64,000 nucleotides of DNA from Cytobacillus oceanisediminis (GTDB lineage Bacteria > Bacillota > Bacilli > Bacillales > Cytobacillaceae), in the NCBI RefSeq assembly GCF_003182355.1, contig NZ_QGTW01000001.1, positions 682,001 through 746,000 on the forward strand. Reading direction: 5' to 3'. The notes under the pieces were generated by a model, which was not told the DNA's origin, searched no databases, and worked only from the letters and a program-made list of their open reading frames with translations. Below are positions 34,840 through 43,010 of this stretch, piece after piece. Both the position numbers and the translations under genes were made by a program. Every line of letters begins with the position of its first letter. Position 1 is the stretch's first letter.

Positions 34840-36797
34840 TGAGATTCCTCCTCTCGTAACAGCACCCCAAACACCCCTGCCAGATGCTCTTTTAAAAAGG
34901 GTTCAACCGAAAATTCACAGACTAAGAGCTGCTTGCTGTTCCGTTCCAACACCTGTATAGCAGACAGCAAAACCTGGGATTGTTCCGTCTCTTCACAAGG
35001 AGGAATAACTAGGTTTAGCGGCTCCTTTTCTTCCAGAAGAAAAGATGATACCTCTAAGGCTGCTGGTTTATGTCTGCTCGTTTGGTTTTGCGCCTGGATG
35101 AGCGCGTACTGCAACGCTTTCCTGAGCGCTATTGTTCCATTAAAGCCTGCACTGCCATACCAGCGATCGTTCGCACCAACCCAGACCAGAGGGAAGCCGG
35201 AAACTTCTTCGCCCATACAGATTTTTGGTGCTCCCGCCATCGTGGTCAATGCCTCCAAATAAAACCGGCACCGTTCATCGTCTACTGCACTTAAATGCAC
35301 CTGAGTGACAGAATTCTGATCAGCATGACGTTTAGCTAGCTCCTCGTCTAAACACCTTTCCAACCCGCGGTAAACACCCTCCACAAACGTTTCCCCTGCT
35401 CCAATACCTACAAATTCATGTGAATTTACACGATTGCCCTTTATATGATGATTTGGAAGCAGATCGGTAACGAGCTGACCAGCCATCCGTGACACATACG
35501 CTTCTATCCCGGTCAGACCCGCTTCCCGGCGTGCCTCCTTATGCCTCAAATCTGAACAGATAATGTTTGGCAGCAGCTTTGCCGGACCCTTGGACAGCGG
35601 GTCGACTGCCTCAACATCGCACTGCGCTAGTGGAAGCTGCTTTAAATCTCCCTCCTCCCATTTATGAAAAATCCCTGATTCTTTGGATGTCAATTGGCTG
35701 AAGAAAAGAAACAAACTGTTCGGCTCACTTCTGCTCGAACTTTGTTCGATCCTCAGATCAACATCTTGAATCCATTCCACAGCTGTAGTTCCTGTCAATT
35801 TTGGATGAGGCAAGAATGAATGCCAATTTCCTTCCAACGTATCCAGATTAAGCAGGAAGAACTGATTTCTTTGTTCCGCACTGGTTATTCCTGTAACCTC
35901 TTTAAACAGTTCAAACACGATCAAATTCGCCAACATTGCTCCTGCTGTGGAGGAGAAGGTGTGTAATTGCTTGTCTTCGCAAAACGCAGATTGATGGATG
36001 CGGTGCCACGCAGACTCCCAGCACCCTTCTGATTCAGGATGCACCAGCGGACCTGCGAGACCAACCTGTCTGTGGAATATAGCAGGAAGGAACACCTTCT
36101 TCTCTTCCCTGCAAACGGCATGAATAACACGCAGTTCCTCTATGCCGCCCGTATCCGACACATATAAAATGGAATCATACGGCTGAATAATTTCCTCCCA
36201 TGAATTATCTTCTTCCTTCTGATGGGGTACCTCCTCTACTGAGACCTCGGGATCTGATTGACGGGCATGTTCCATAATGTCCTTCAACCGCTGTCTATTA
36301 GTAGATTCCGGGTCCGTAATGAGCATATGGACCTTAGGCAATCCGGACTCAATCAGTGAAGAAACCAGCGAAACAAAAAAAGGACCCGATCCTACTGCCA
36401 ACACTTTTGCCTGACGATAGGCCTGAAATCGGGATGCGCCCGAATCGCCGAAACTTTCCAAGAATTCGATTTGAGAAGCAAACTTTTTAAGAACATGTTC
36501 TTGCAATTGATGCGGATGGTCTTGGCTTACATCCCGAACAAAGCCATTTCGATACAGCACTTCTGCAATTTCAAACACCCGATCCCTATGTGGACCCGGC
36601 AAACCGGCTGTCAAATCCCCCAATGTATATTCACCATTAAACATCGGGATCAGCTTTTGAACCCACTGATCGATCATACTGCCTTCCATTTGGAAGGAGC
36701 TTACATTGTTCCGAAAATACACACCATTCTTAGGATCAGGGAGAAAAAACGTGTCCCTTTTCACCTTCAGCCGCATAGAAGAGGTCAAATTTTTCAT
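34836..36797 (-). CDS. Thiazole-containing bacteriocin maturation protein (ocin-ThiF-like)
   Basis: A 653-residue protein of the type called putative thiazole-containing bacteriocin maturation protein, found with heterocycloanthracin-like peptides. The N-terminal region (about 25-90, VYFRNNVSSFQMEGSMIDQW) resembles a precursor-recognition domain. A Rossmann-like ThiF segment follows (KVLAVGSGPFFVSLVSSLIE, about 130-150), with the remainder YcaO-cluster specific. The start ATG 36797 has AAGGAGGAGCGG. It is the first enzyme gene of the operon and probably binds the leader peptide and presents it to the cyclodehydratase; that role is inferred from related systems. Confidence 0.9.
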   Translation of the reverse strand: MKNLTSSMRLKVKRDTFFLPDPKNGVYFRNNVSSFQMEGSMIDQWVQKLIPMFNGEYTLGDLTAGLPGPHRDRVFEIAEVLYRNGFVRDVSQDHPHQLQEHVLKKFASQIEFLESFGDSGASRFQAYRQAKVLAVGSGPFFVSLVSSLIESGLPKVHMLITDPESTNRQRLKDIMEHARQSDPEVSVEEVPHQKEEDNSWEEIIQPYDSILYVSDTGGIEELRVIHAVCREEKKVFLPAIFHRQVGLAGPLVHPESEGCWESAWHRIHQSAFCEDKQLHTFSSTAGAMLANLIVFELFKEVTGITSAEQRNQFFLLNLDTLEGNWHSFLPHPKLTGTTAVEWIQDVDLRIEQSSSRSEPNSLFLFFSQLTSKESGIFHKWEEGDLKQLPLAQCDVEAVDPLSKGPAKLLPNIICSDLRHKEARREAGLTGIEAYVSRMAGQLVTDLLPNHHIKGNRVNSHEFVGIGAGETFVEGVYRGLERCLDEELAKRHADQNSVTQVHLSAVDDERCRFYLEALTTMAGAPKICMGEEVSGFPLVWVGANDRWYGSAGFNGTIALRKALQYALIQAQNQTSRHKPAALEVSSFLLEEKEPLNLVIPPCEETEQSQVLLSAIQVLERNSKQLLVCEFSVEPFLKEHLAGVFGVLLREEESQ

Positions 36798-36892
36798 TCC
36801 GCTCCTCCTTACCCGTAAACTGTTCCTATTTATGAAACATTCCTTTCTCTATAATCCTATGTACCGGGATTTGTCTCATATGTCTGCCCTTT

Positions 36893-36930
36893 AGAAGAAA
36901 AGCCCCTGCATGCAGTTGCAGGGGCTTCCC
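36893..36930 (-). terminator. Terminator between precursor and biosynthetic genes
   Basis: AAGCCCCTGCA and TGCAGGGGCTT form an 11-bp perfect stem. On the minus strand it is followed by TTCTTC after the stem's own TTTT. Partial read-through would give much more precursor than enzyme mRNA. Confidence 0.8.
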
Positions 36931-36979
36931 TTTTGAATGTCCAGCCAGTATTTTTATAAAACTGGCATGATTGATAAGG

Positions 36980-37258
36980 CTAGCGACCGCCACAACGGCC
37001 GCCGCAACGGCCGCCGCAGCGATCACCACAGCGACCGCCGCACCTAAAACAGTTAGAGCAGCGAAAACAATTAAAACAGTTAAAGCAGCTGAAGCAGAAA
37101 AAGAAAAAGCAGCTAAAGCAACGGCCAAATCCACCGCCAAAACCACCGCATTGCCGTGCCTGATCCATATAGTACTGGTTTTGATCCCACGGAACCGCCT
37201 CGTTCGCATGGAAATCACCAACATTCAACATTTGAAGATCTCTTTGGAAATCATTCAT
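36980..37258 (-). CDS. Heterocycloanthracin/sonorensin-type azole peptide precursor
   Basis: A 92-residue peptide. The leader MNDFQRDLQMLNVGDFHANE (1-20) and VPWDQNQYYMDQARQ match the heterocycloanthracin family leader. The core from about residue 36 holds 14 Cys, mostly at every third or fourth position in the pattern C-F-x-C and ending in RCGG repeats. These Cys are the expected thiazole sites. Translation starts at ATG 37258, six bases after GGAGGT; an earlier ATG abuts the site. The GC-rich 3' part repeats GCGGCCG-like units. It has its own terminator and lies upstream of the three modifying enzymes. The leader cleavage site and exporter are not evident here. Confidence 0.92.
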   Translation of the reverse strand: MNDFQRDLQMLNVGDFHANEAVPWDQNQYYMDQARQCGGFGGGFGRCFSCFFFFCFSCFNCFNCFRCSNCFRCGGRCGDRCGGRCGGRCGGR

Positions 37259-37534
37259 GTTCATACCTCCGTATTTTTTAATATGCTGTGCCAGCAACAT
37301 GAAAGGGGACATAATGAAGAACATCAGAAATCAAAAGTCATGAACCCATCAATTCTTCAATACTCTCCTCATCAAAATATGTTCTGCGATGGGGGATTGT
37401 TACTGAATCAAACACCCATATTTACCCGAGATTCATATAACCATGAAGAACGAATAAATGTTTTTGGCATCGAATGTGTTGCCGACTATATTTCAACAAG
37501 CTCGAGATATTGCTTAAAAATACATCTAAAAAAA

Positions 37535-37566
37535 GAAAAAAGAAGCGTCTCATGGACACTTCTTTG
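37535..37566 (-). terminator. Terminator of the YjcZ-type gene
   Basis: AGAAG-GTC and GAC-CTTCT pair round a short loop. On the minus strand the stem runs into a long T-rich tail (TTTTTTCTTTTTTT). Confidence 0.7.
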
Positions 37567-37607
37567 AAATAAGGAAGGTGAACTTATTTGTTTGCTCATT
37601 CCTAATA

Positions 37608-37703
37608 TTAGTAGAACCCTTTCATGAAGGATGTACCGACAATAATTAAAAGAATGAAAAGGACCACGATTAAAGCAAAATTAGAACGATGGCCGTCTGA
37701 CAT
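37608..37703 (-). CDS. YjcZ family sporulation peptide
   Basis: A 31-residue peptide with the sequence pattern SNFALIVVLFILLIIVGTSF, a single hydrophobic helix preceded by a short Gly/Ser/His N-terminus. This is the hallmark of the YjcZ family of tiny sporulation-associated membrane peptides. ATG 37703 lies eight bases after AAGGGAGGTGAT. It has its own terminator and sits upstream of the bacteriocin precursor on the same strand. Confidence 0.85.
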   Translation of the reverse strand: MSDGHRSNFALIVVLFILLIIVGTSFMKGFY

Positions 37704-37846
37704 AGCGTATCACCTCCCTTAATGAGTATGTAATATAGCGTATGTCCCAATGATTAATATCGTAATGGACAAACGTGGAATTATATAAAAATAGAATAAA
37801 GTGTGCAGATCTTTTTTACTCGACCAAAGTTGAGTTAATGGAGTTA

Positions 37847-38030
37847 CGGAAGATATTTGTCCAGATCCGGTGTTCCTCTTGGGGTACCTGGGGACTTTTC
37901 ATGCCCGTTGAGAAATACAATGGCCGTCTCAACAGGGGCTTCCATCCCTTTAACAGTTGGAGCTATCTTAGCAAGTGGAGCATTTGGTGCCTTAACCACA
38001 CCGTTTGATGATCCCACCATTACGAGAATG
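37847..38030 (+). pseudogene. nhaC remnant, downstream fragment
   Basis: One frame encodes SSWGTWGLFMP (about 37878-37910). After a frameshift another frame encodes NTMAVSTGASIPLTVGAILA and continues SGAFGALTTPFDDPTIT. These align with residues about 381-441 of the NhaC at 22491-23915. The upstream part of the same protein is at 29311-29481. There is no start codon or ribosome binding site. Confidence 0.85.
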
Positions 38031-38040
38031 TTTCACTCTT

Positions 38041-38400
38041 TCAATATCCAATAGTACTGCCCTCATTTTTCATGAAAATTAACCTAATCCCGCAAATGAG
38101 TAAAACAGTCCCAAAGGCAGTAATAAAGAATATTGGGGATAGTATTTTTACAAAGGAAAGCCCGACCATAATCAAGCCAACAAGGAGATAGTGATTAATG
38201 GCTTGCAAACGGTAGGCTTTCTGCTCAATATGCCAAGCATGATAGTAACCTTGTAAAAATCCTGAAATAACCTGTAATAAGAGAGCCATAAAAGGAAGAA
38301 CTTCAAACGAATTTCTTATTAAGCCTACAAGTATATAAACAGAACCCATCCCCATGTAAATAAAAGGGATATACAATAGGCAGCCTTTTTTATAACTTGA
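38041..38400 (-). pseudogene. Truncated multi-helix membrane protein
   Basis: About 120 residues with four hydrophobic segments (LLYIPFIYMGMGSVYILVGL, VLPFMALLLQVISGFLQGYY, YLLVGLIMVGLSFVKILSPI, FITAFGTVLLICGIRLIFMK). The frame stays open to 38451, but its first 17 codons are antisense to an AraC-like remnant, and no ribosome binding site is seen. The 5' end therefore seems lost. Unrecognised family; it could still be translated from an internal start. Confidence 0.45.
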
Positions 38401-38577
38401 AAGACTCGATAGCCCAGGGCAGAGCATCAGTGATGTTATTAACCATATCATGAATAACTATGATCGGTCTTTTCGGATTGAGGATCTTGCGGAAATTGCA
38501 AACATGAGCGTTTCTTCGCTTCATAGGCACTTTAAAGAGGTAACACCCATGAGTCCTATTCAGTTCCAAAAACAATA
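38398..38577 (+). pseudogene. AraC family regulator fragment
   Basis: The plus strand reads ISDVINHIMNNYDRSFRIED, then LAEIANMSVSSLHRHFKEVT and PMSPIQFQKQ, which is the first HTH helix pair of an AraC-type regulator. The protein breaks off into unrelated sequence after QFQKQ, and both the N-terminal domain and second HTH are missing. Confidence 0.75.
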
Positions 38578-38700
38578 TAAACCTATTATCCCCTTCCTTA
38601 TGGTAGGGGGTTTTTTTGTGGAGAAAAAGGATAATCATTCAGAGAGAGCATCAGGAAAAATTGGTGCAACTAACAAATTATGAATCATTACATATAAACT

Positions 38701-38777
38701 AACTCCCCGTTAGTTCAATAAAAAATGACTCGCCACAGCCCCCCTCTCTTAAACTCAAACACTCGTTAGTTCAATAA
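38701..38777. repeat. Two short GTTAGTTCAATAA repeat units
   Basis: AACTCCCCGTTAGTTCAATA (38701-38720) and CAAACACTCGTTAGTTCAATAA (from 38756) are two units of a dispersed family found only in the right part of the window; see the unit at 38971. Confidence 0.6.
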
Positions 38778-38924
38778 AGCCTTAATAGCTTTTAATGATA
38801 ATTGAAGTTTCTTACCCCCTATTTTAAACATCGTTTTAACTATCTTTCTTACTGCGGTTTGATTTAGAATAGCTACCAACATTACCGTAATCAAAGCATA
38901 AATAACTACTTTTTCCCCAGACAT
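38766..38924 (-). CDS. Possible small membrane peptide, 52 aa
   Basis: A 52-codon frame from ATG 38924 encodes an N-terminal helix (VVIYALITVMLVAILNQTAV) and a strongly basic amphipathic tail (RKIVKTMFKIGGKKLQLSLK). There is no clear ribosome binding site (only an A-run upstream), and the stop codon lies inside a repeat unit. The helix-plus-basic-tail layout is seen in small membrane toxins and stress peptides, but no family is recognised. Confidence 0.35.
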   Translation of the reverse strand: MSGEKVVIYALITVMLVAILNQTAVRKIVKTMFKIGGKKLQLSLKAIKALLN

Positions 38925-38970
38925 TTTTTTATCATATTAATTCTATTAGAATACAATTAGTCCTTCTTAA

Positions 38971-39055
38971 ATTAAACTCCCCCGATAGTGCAAAAAAAGC
39001 TGCCAAAATGACAGCTTTGTTCATTCAACTCTTACACCCTTTAGTTGAATAAGAA
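38971..39055. repeat. Dispersed hairpin repeat, fullest unit
   Basis: The unit runs CCCCCGATAGTGCAAAAAAA, then hairpin AGCTGCC/GACAGCT, then CAACTCTTACACCCTTTAGT and TGAATAAGAA. Related units with the same order (A-run, hairpin, CTCTTGCACCC-TTAGTTGAA) recur at 42604, 42851, 44950, 51921, 56045, 57803, 62410 and 62695. Confidence 0.65.
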
Positions 39056-39104
39056 ATGAGACGCTTATTAAACAATCGGCCTTTTTTGGCATATTCACAA
39101 AACG

Positions 39105-39611
39105 CTAACATTCAAAAAGAAAATATACATAATCCGTAGGTACGCCTCGTTCACCTTGTTGACGCAGCATCGCTGTCACATTTCCGCGATGGTAGGTTCC
39201 ATGATTCACTACATGATGAATAAGATCTGCAAGTATGAACTCACAGCGACCATATTGAGGGTGCTCTGTAATGATGATTCGTTCTAGGTCCTGCTGCTCT
39301 GCAAAAAAACTGTTAAATTCCTTTGAAAGCGCATCATAGAACACTTCAAGTTTATCTATGGACGCTCCTGATGCTTCTGACTTTCGACGCTCAACTTCTT
39401 TAACAGTATCCTGAAAGCTACTCCCTTTCATCGTCTCCAACCAAGTAATGTCTGTTGCAAATAGGTGAATCAGCACATCTGAAATCGATGAGAAAACACT
39501 ATTAACTGTCTCGTTATAAATCCTATCAGGTAGCTGTTTCAAGTGTTGGATCACTTTTTGGTTAGCCCAAACGTGGTAATCGTACAATTTCCTTGCCCGA
39601 TTATTTTCCAT
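39105..39611 (-). CDS. DinB/YfiT family putative metal-dependent protein
   Basis: A 168-residue four-helix-bundle protein of the DinB family. The likely metal-binding His residues are in ISDVLIHLFATD (about 48), and in HHVVNHGTYHRGNVTAML (about 130-147). Bacillus DinB/YfiT members include thiol transferases (bacillithiol-dependent) and damage-inducible proteins of unknown activity. They are unrelated to E. coli DNA polymerase IV. Start: ATG at 39611, in a context with only a modest GAGTGGAG ribosome binding site. It is monocistronic. Confidence 0.88.
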   Translation of the reverse strand: MENNRARKLYDYHVWANQKVIQHLKQLPDRIYNETVNSVFSSISDVLIHLFATDITWLETMKGSSFQDTVKEVERRKSEASGASIDKLEVFYDALSKEFNSFFAEQQDLERIIITEHPQYGRCEFILADLIHHVVNHGTYHRGNVTAMLRQQGERGVPTDYVYFLFEC

Positions 39612-40263
39612 TAGCTCACTCCACTCTTTTTTTAAAATTGAAAAAAAGTTTTAGGACGATAAGAAGTAATTAAATTTGTTTTCTCTTAATCAGCCTGCTT
39701 CCAAATCTCAACTCTACATATTATTCTTTATATCCTTTTTTTCTGGACTTTTTTCACCCATCTATTTTGCTGAAGGTAATAGAATAATTGGAATCCTCCG
39801 GGAGAGTTTACTTTAATCCTTGGTTCTTTTACAGCATCTCTTCGAAACTTGGACTAAGTGTATGACCGAAGAACTAATCCTCCCTTTATTCCGCAATCTG
39901 GCCCGTTTGTTCGAATGACAAAGTGAGGTAGTTACGTGAAATCCTTATTTTATAATGCTGGCCCATTACAAAGACACTCGTTGCTCGATATAAGCGCCCG
40001 ATCGTTAAAAAAGCTTTTTTACTTTATTGTAACCTCCATACAGCAACAAGTAAAAATGCTCCCTTTATAAAAAGTCCACTTTATTAGTTAAGTTCTCTTA
40101 GTTTTTAATCTGCTGATTCCTTTAGTCGAAATTCCAAAAATTACGTAATATTTATTACAATTTCGTTACAATGTTTATGGAACTATTTCCTTTTTTTTGA
40201 TTAATTTAGATAATAATGTTTGTGTGTTTATTCACTGATTGAAGGATTTTAGGAGGGCGAAAA
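39612..40263. other. Gene-free interval with a DnaA-box-like site
   Basis: About 650 AT-rich bases without a supportable gene. TTATTCACT at 40228-40236 differs by one base from the DnaA box TTATNCACA and lies 28 bases before the start of sda, whose B. subtilis orthologue is transcribed under DnaA control. Confidence 0.4.
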
Positions 40264-40416
40264 TTGACGGTTCAAACAATGTCAGATGAGTTATTAATTT
40301 CTTCGTATCATAATGCTGTAAAGCTAAATATAAACGATAACTTTATAGAACTATTGTATAGTGAAATTGAACGTAGAAATATTCAGCATTTACTCCCGCA
40401 TGGACAGTCCAGATAA
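40264..40416 (+). CDS. sda: Sda, sporulation histidine kinase inhibitor
   Basis: The 50-residue product contains SDELLISSYHNAVKLNINDN followed by FIELLYSEIERRNIQHLL. This is the Sda helical hairpin that binds the phosphotransfer domain of sporulation kinases (KinA type) and blocks sporulation when DNA replication is disturbed. B. subtilis Sda begins SDELLIESY and ends with IKRRSLGH, matching closely. Translation probably starts at TTG 40264, seven bases after AGGAGG; an internal ATG at 40279 is the alternative and would give the usual shorter form. Confidence 0.9.
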   Translation: MTVQTMSDELLISSYHNAVKLNINDNFIELLYSEIERRNIQHLLPHGQSR

Positions 40417-40645
40417 GGCATATGTCTGTATTTTAAACAAAAGATAATGTGTTGAAGAAGCAAGGCCAAAACTCCAATATCCTCGGGCAACACGATATGG
40501 CCCTTGTTCTCTGCATTTCATATTCCGCTATAAATTCCAGCCTAGTTGTCTTCATGGGCTCTAAAAAGAAAGAATAAGATTATTTTATCGCAATGCAAAT
40601 TCAAAATGAACCTGCGATGCTTTAATAAAACATCGCCTCCTTTAG

Positions 40646-41068
40646 CTATCTATTGGGAAACAAGATATTTTCTTTGAAAAATGGACTTAGTTCACTCCAT
40701 ACATCAAATTTATTACCATCTAAATCATAAAAAACAAAATTTCTTCCAGAGTGTCCTCTGTTTTCTATCTCTTCGACTCTAATTTCATTTTGCTTAAAGT
40801 CTCTATGAATTGTTTCTAATGCATTTAATCCGTTAACCTCAAATGTTAAAGAAAAATGCTCATTACCGTAAATATCAAAGAAATTGGAGCTTTGATTTTC
40901 ATTAGCCTTCACAAGGAAAATGCTTTGATTGGCAAAATTTAAAATAGCTTTGTCTTGATCTTTGTAGCTTAACTCTGCTCCTAATTTATTTATATACCAA
41001 TCAGAAGAAAGGCCTACATCAGTTACTGGTATGTATGTTGTTCCTACCCTTAATAATCTCTCACCCAT
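40646..41068 (-). CDS. VOC (glyoxalase/bleomycin-resistance fold) protein
   Basis: A 140-residue single-domain VOC protein. It begins with VGTTYIPVTDVGLSSDWYIN, the typical first beta-alpha unit, and ends with NFVFYDLDGNKFDVWSE, the usual last strand with its metal-ligand Glu position. The metal set was not established. ATG 41068 has AAAAGGAGACTAA upstream. Substrate unknown; such proteins range from lyases to resistance proteins. Confidence 0.87.
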   Translation of the reverse strand: MGERLLRVGTTYIPVTDVGLSSDWYINKLGAELSYKDQDKAILNFANQSIFLVKANENQSSNFFDIYGNEHFSLTFEVNGLNALETIHRDFKQNEIRVEEIENRGHSGRNFVFYDLDGNKFDVWSELSPFFKENILFPNR

Positions 41069-41419
41069 TATTTAGTCTCCTTTTAAATTCTTATTAATAA
41101 TAATTTCTCCTTTTAAGTATCTTTCTCCTTTTGAACTTCCATTTTTTTCTTTAATCAATAAAAGTTCACTCCTAGTGTACCTTGCTATATCTTCCACCTG
41201 CTTTTAATAGGGGGTTTCTAGTAATGTAAGATCCTGCTGAATTTTTTTATACACTTAACCGCCAATTGCTAACAGGATTTTTCGTCTGGAGCTGAACAGA
41301 AGAAGGAATGGCTGTACTTTCAAGCCTACAATTAATTTGAAATATATAATTATTCCAGAAAATGTAGAATTTTGTGATAAAATGTAATGGAAAATATTAA
41401 CTTATGGAGGTTTTGGTTA
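41069..41419. other. Gene-free interval
   Basis: Contains the divergent promoters of the VOC and KAS III genes. No gene, hairpin or operator could be supported. Confidence 0.3.
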
Positions 41420-42358
41420 ATGTACAGTGCAGGCGTACTTGGAATCGGAGTAAACATCCCGGAGAAAGTCATAACAAACGAAGTGATATCAAAACGATTC
41501 GGCATTACGAATGAAGAGATTTACAGGAAGACAGGCATTTTGGAAAGACGCTACGAGTCTCCTAGCGCTTCCCTTACGGACATGTGCGAAATCGCAGGCA
41601 AGAGGGCAATAGAAGACGCTGGTGTCGACTCGAGTGAAATCGACATGGTCATCATCGGTACAAACACTCATGACACCCACATTACGGCGGCACTAGTACA
41701 GGAGAGGCTCGGCGCCACACAATGCGCAGGTCTGGACCTTCACTCGGGATGCTCCAGCTTTATCACGGCTTTGGCGACGGGCGCCCAGTATGTCCAGACG
41801 GGGTTATACAAATATGTATTGGTAATTGCCGTCGACAAATGCTCTTCCCTCTTGAACCCGATGGACAAAAAGACCGCTCTGCTGTTTTCTGACGGGGCAG
41901 CGGCTGTTGTTGTGGGAAGGGTGGAAAATAACAAGGGAATCCTTGGCATCCATATGCAGATGGATGGAAGCGGAGGGAAATACCTCCATCTCGATGAAAA
42001 CAAGAACATCAAGATGGACGGAAGGGCCGTTTACGAATTCGCTGTGGACCGATTTCCGAAAGCGGTGCATAAAGTGTTGGAAGTATCGGACTTATGCCTG
42101 TCGGATGTAGATTTCATCGTCCCGCACCAATCCAATCTGCGTATCATCGAAGAAGGGATCGAGAGGCTGGGATTTTCTATGGAAAACGTACACACCAAAA
42201 CCATTCAATATTACGGTAACTCCTCAGCACCTACGGTAGCAATAGGACTCCATGAGGAAGTGAAGGAAGGTAAGATAAAGGACGGGGATTTGGTAGTCCT
42301 TGTGGGATATGGAGCAGGTCTCGGTTGGGGAGCCATCGTCCTTCGCTGGGGAAAGTGA
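41420..42358 (+). CDS. 3-oxoacyl-ACP synthase III family protein (FabH-like)
   Basis: A 312-residue thiolase-fold enzyme. Catalytic residues are visible: Cys in LDLHSGCSSFITAL, His in DFIVPHQSNLRIIE and Asn in YYGNSSAPTVAIGL. FabH condenses acetyl- or branched acyl-CoA with malonyl-ACP to start fatty acid synthesis; stand-alone paralogues also make specialised lipids. No other fatty acid genes are nearby, so a specialised role is possible. Start is ATG 41420, nine bases after GGAGG; an earlier ATG at 41387 is upstream of that site. The gene is visibly richer in G+C than its surroundings. Confidence 0.9.
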   Translation: MYSAGVLGIGVNIPEKVITNEVISKRFGITNEEIYRKTGILERRYESPSASLTDMCEIAGKRAIEDAGVDSSEIDMVIIGTNTHDTHITAALVQERLGATQCAGLDLHSGCSSFITALATGAQYVQTGLYKYVLVIAVDKCSSLLNPMDKKTALLFSDGAAAVVVGRVENNKGILGIHMQMDGSGGKYLHLDENKNIKMDGRAVYEFAVDRFPKAVHKVLEVSDLCLSDVDFIVPHQSNLRIIEEGIERLGFSMENVHTKTIQYYGNSSAPTVAIGLHEEVKEGKIKDGDLVVLVGYGAGLGWGAIVLRWGK

Positions 42359-42371
42359 CCATTGTTAATGA

Positions 42372-42402
42372 TCAAGCCGCTTGACTTGGCGGCTTTTTTA
42401 TT
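42372..42402 (+). terminator. Terminator after the KAS III gene
   Basis: AAGCCGC and GCGGCTT pair round a short loop and are followed by TTTTATTTT. Confidence 0.85.
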
Positions 42403-42603
42403 TTGCTTCGTCACATTAAATAATAGCCCGGAAACATTATAGGCACAGACAAACTGCTGATTTAACCATTCTGGATCAGTACTTCCCTGTATACGAAGGA
42501 GTTTTTTGTGAGATATACTTAGCTGATTCCCTGCTAACTTTGCTTCACTTCCCTATTCTCCATCATTTCTAATACATCAAAACTACCATATTTTATTAAA
42601 TTA

Positions 42604-42685
42604 ACCTGCCCCTTCGTTCAAAAAGAAAAAAGCCGCCTGTTTTGGCAGCTGAACCTTAAGCTCTTGCACCCCATTAGTTGAAGAT
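42604..42685. repeat. Dispersed hairpin repeat unit
   Basis: The unit has CCCCTTCGTTCAAAAAGAAA, a hairpin (AGCCGCC/GGCAGCT-like), then CTTAAGCTCTTGCACCCCAT and TAGTTGAA. It shares its order with units at 38971 and 51921. A degenerate unit follows at 42851-42898. Confidence 0.6.
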
Positions 42686-42902
42686 CACATACTCCTAAAA
42701 AGATATAGACCAAAACCAAGGGTATACCTCCATAGAGTTTTTTACCTACTATTATAGGACAACCGTAAGAAAATTTTAATCTCACTTCTGTATTAACATA
42801 AAGTTTTCAGTTTTGTTCGAGGTTCTTTTCCATTAAATAAAAATTTACACAAAGAAGAAACTTTCCTTGTTTCGGCAAGGCACCAGATGGTTGAAGATCT
42901 TT

Positions 42903-43010
42903 ATGAATAAAATTAAAGGGTTTTTTATACGACCCCTTTTTCCTAGTACACTAATTATTTTGGGAATTATTGTAGGTTATTGGTTGTATTTCCCTTGGAA
43001 TATATTGTAG
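42903..43010 (+). CDS. Possible small membrane peptide, 35 aa
   Basis: A 35-codon frame from ATG 42903: a basic start (MNKIKGFFIRPLFP), then one hydrophobic helix (STLIILGIIVGYWLYFPWNI). The upstream sequence GAAGATCTTT is only a weak ribosome binding site. Coherent membrane topology is the sole support. Apart from repeats, the rest of 42403-43151 holds nothing. Confidence 0.3.
   Translation: MNKIKGFFIRPLFPSTLIILGIIVGYWLYFPWNIL

Larger units (their letters stand above)
29482..37846. mobile_element. 8.4 kb accessory block inserted in an nhaC gene
   Basis: The block is bounded on both sides by fragments of one nhaC gene that would otherwise be adjacent within a few codons. It carries a flavin amine oxidase gene, the thiazole/oxazole-modified peptide cluster and a YjcZ peptide. 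No transposase, integrase, tRNA or clear target duplication was seen, so the mechanism of insertion is unknown. Confidence 0.55.

Noticed and set aside
36826..37567. Ala/Lys-rich frames on both strands across the precursor gene
   Set aside because: They are shadows of the GC-rich Cys/Gly repeats of the bacteriocin precursor and have no ribosome binding sites.
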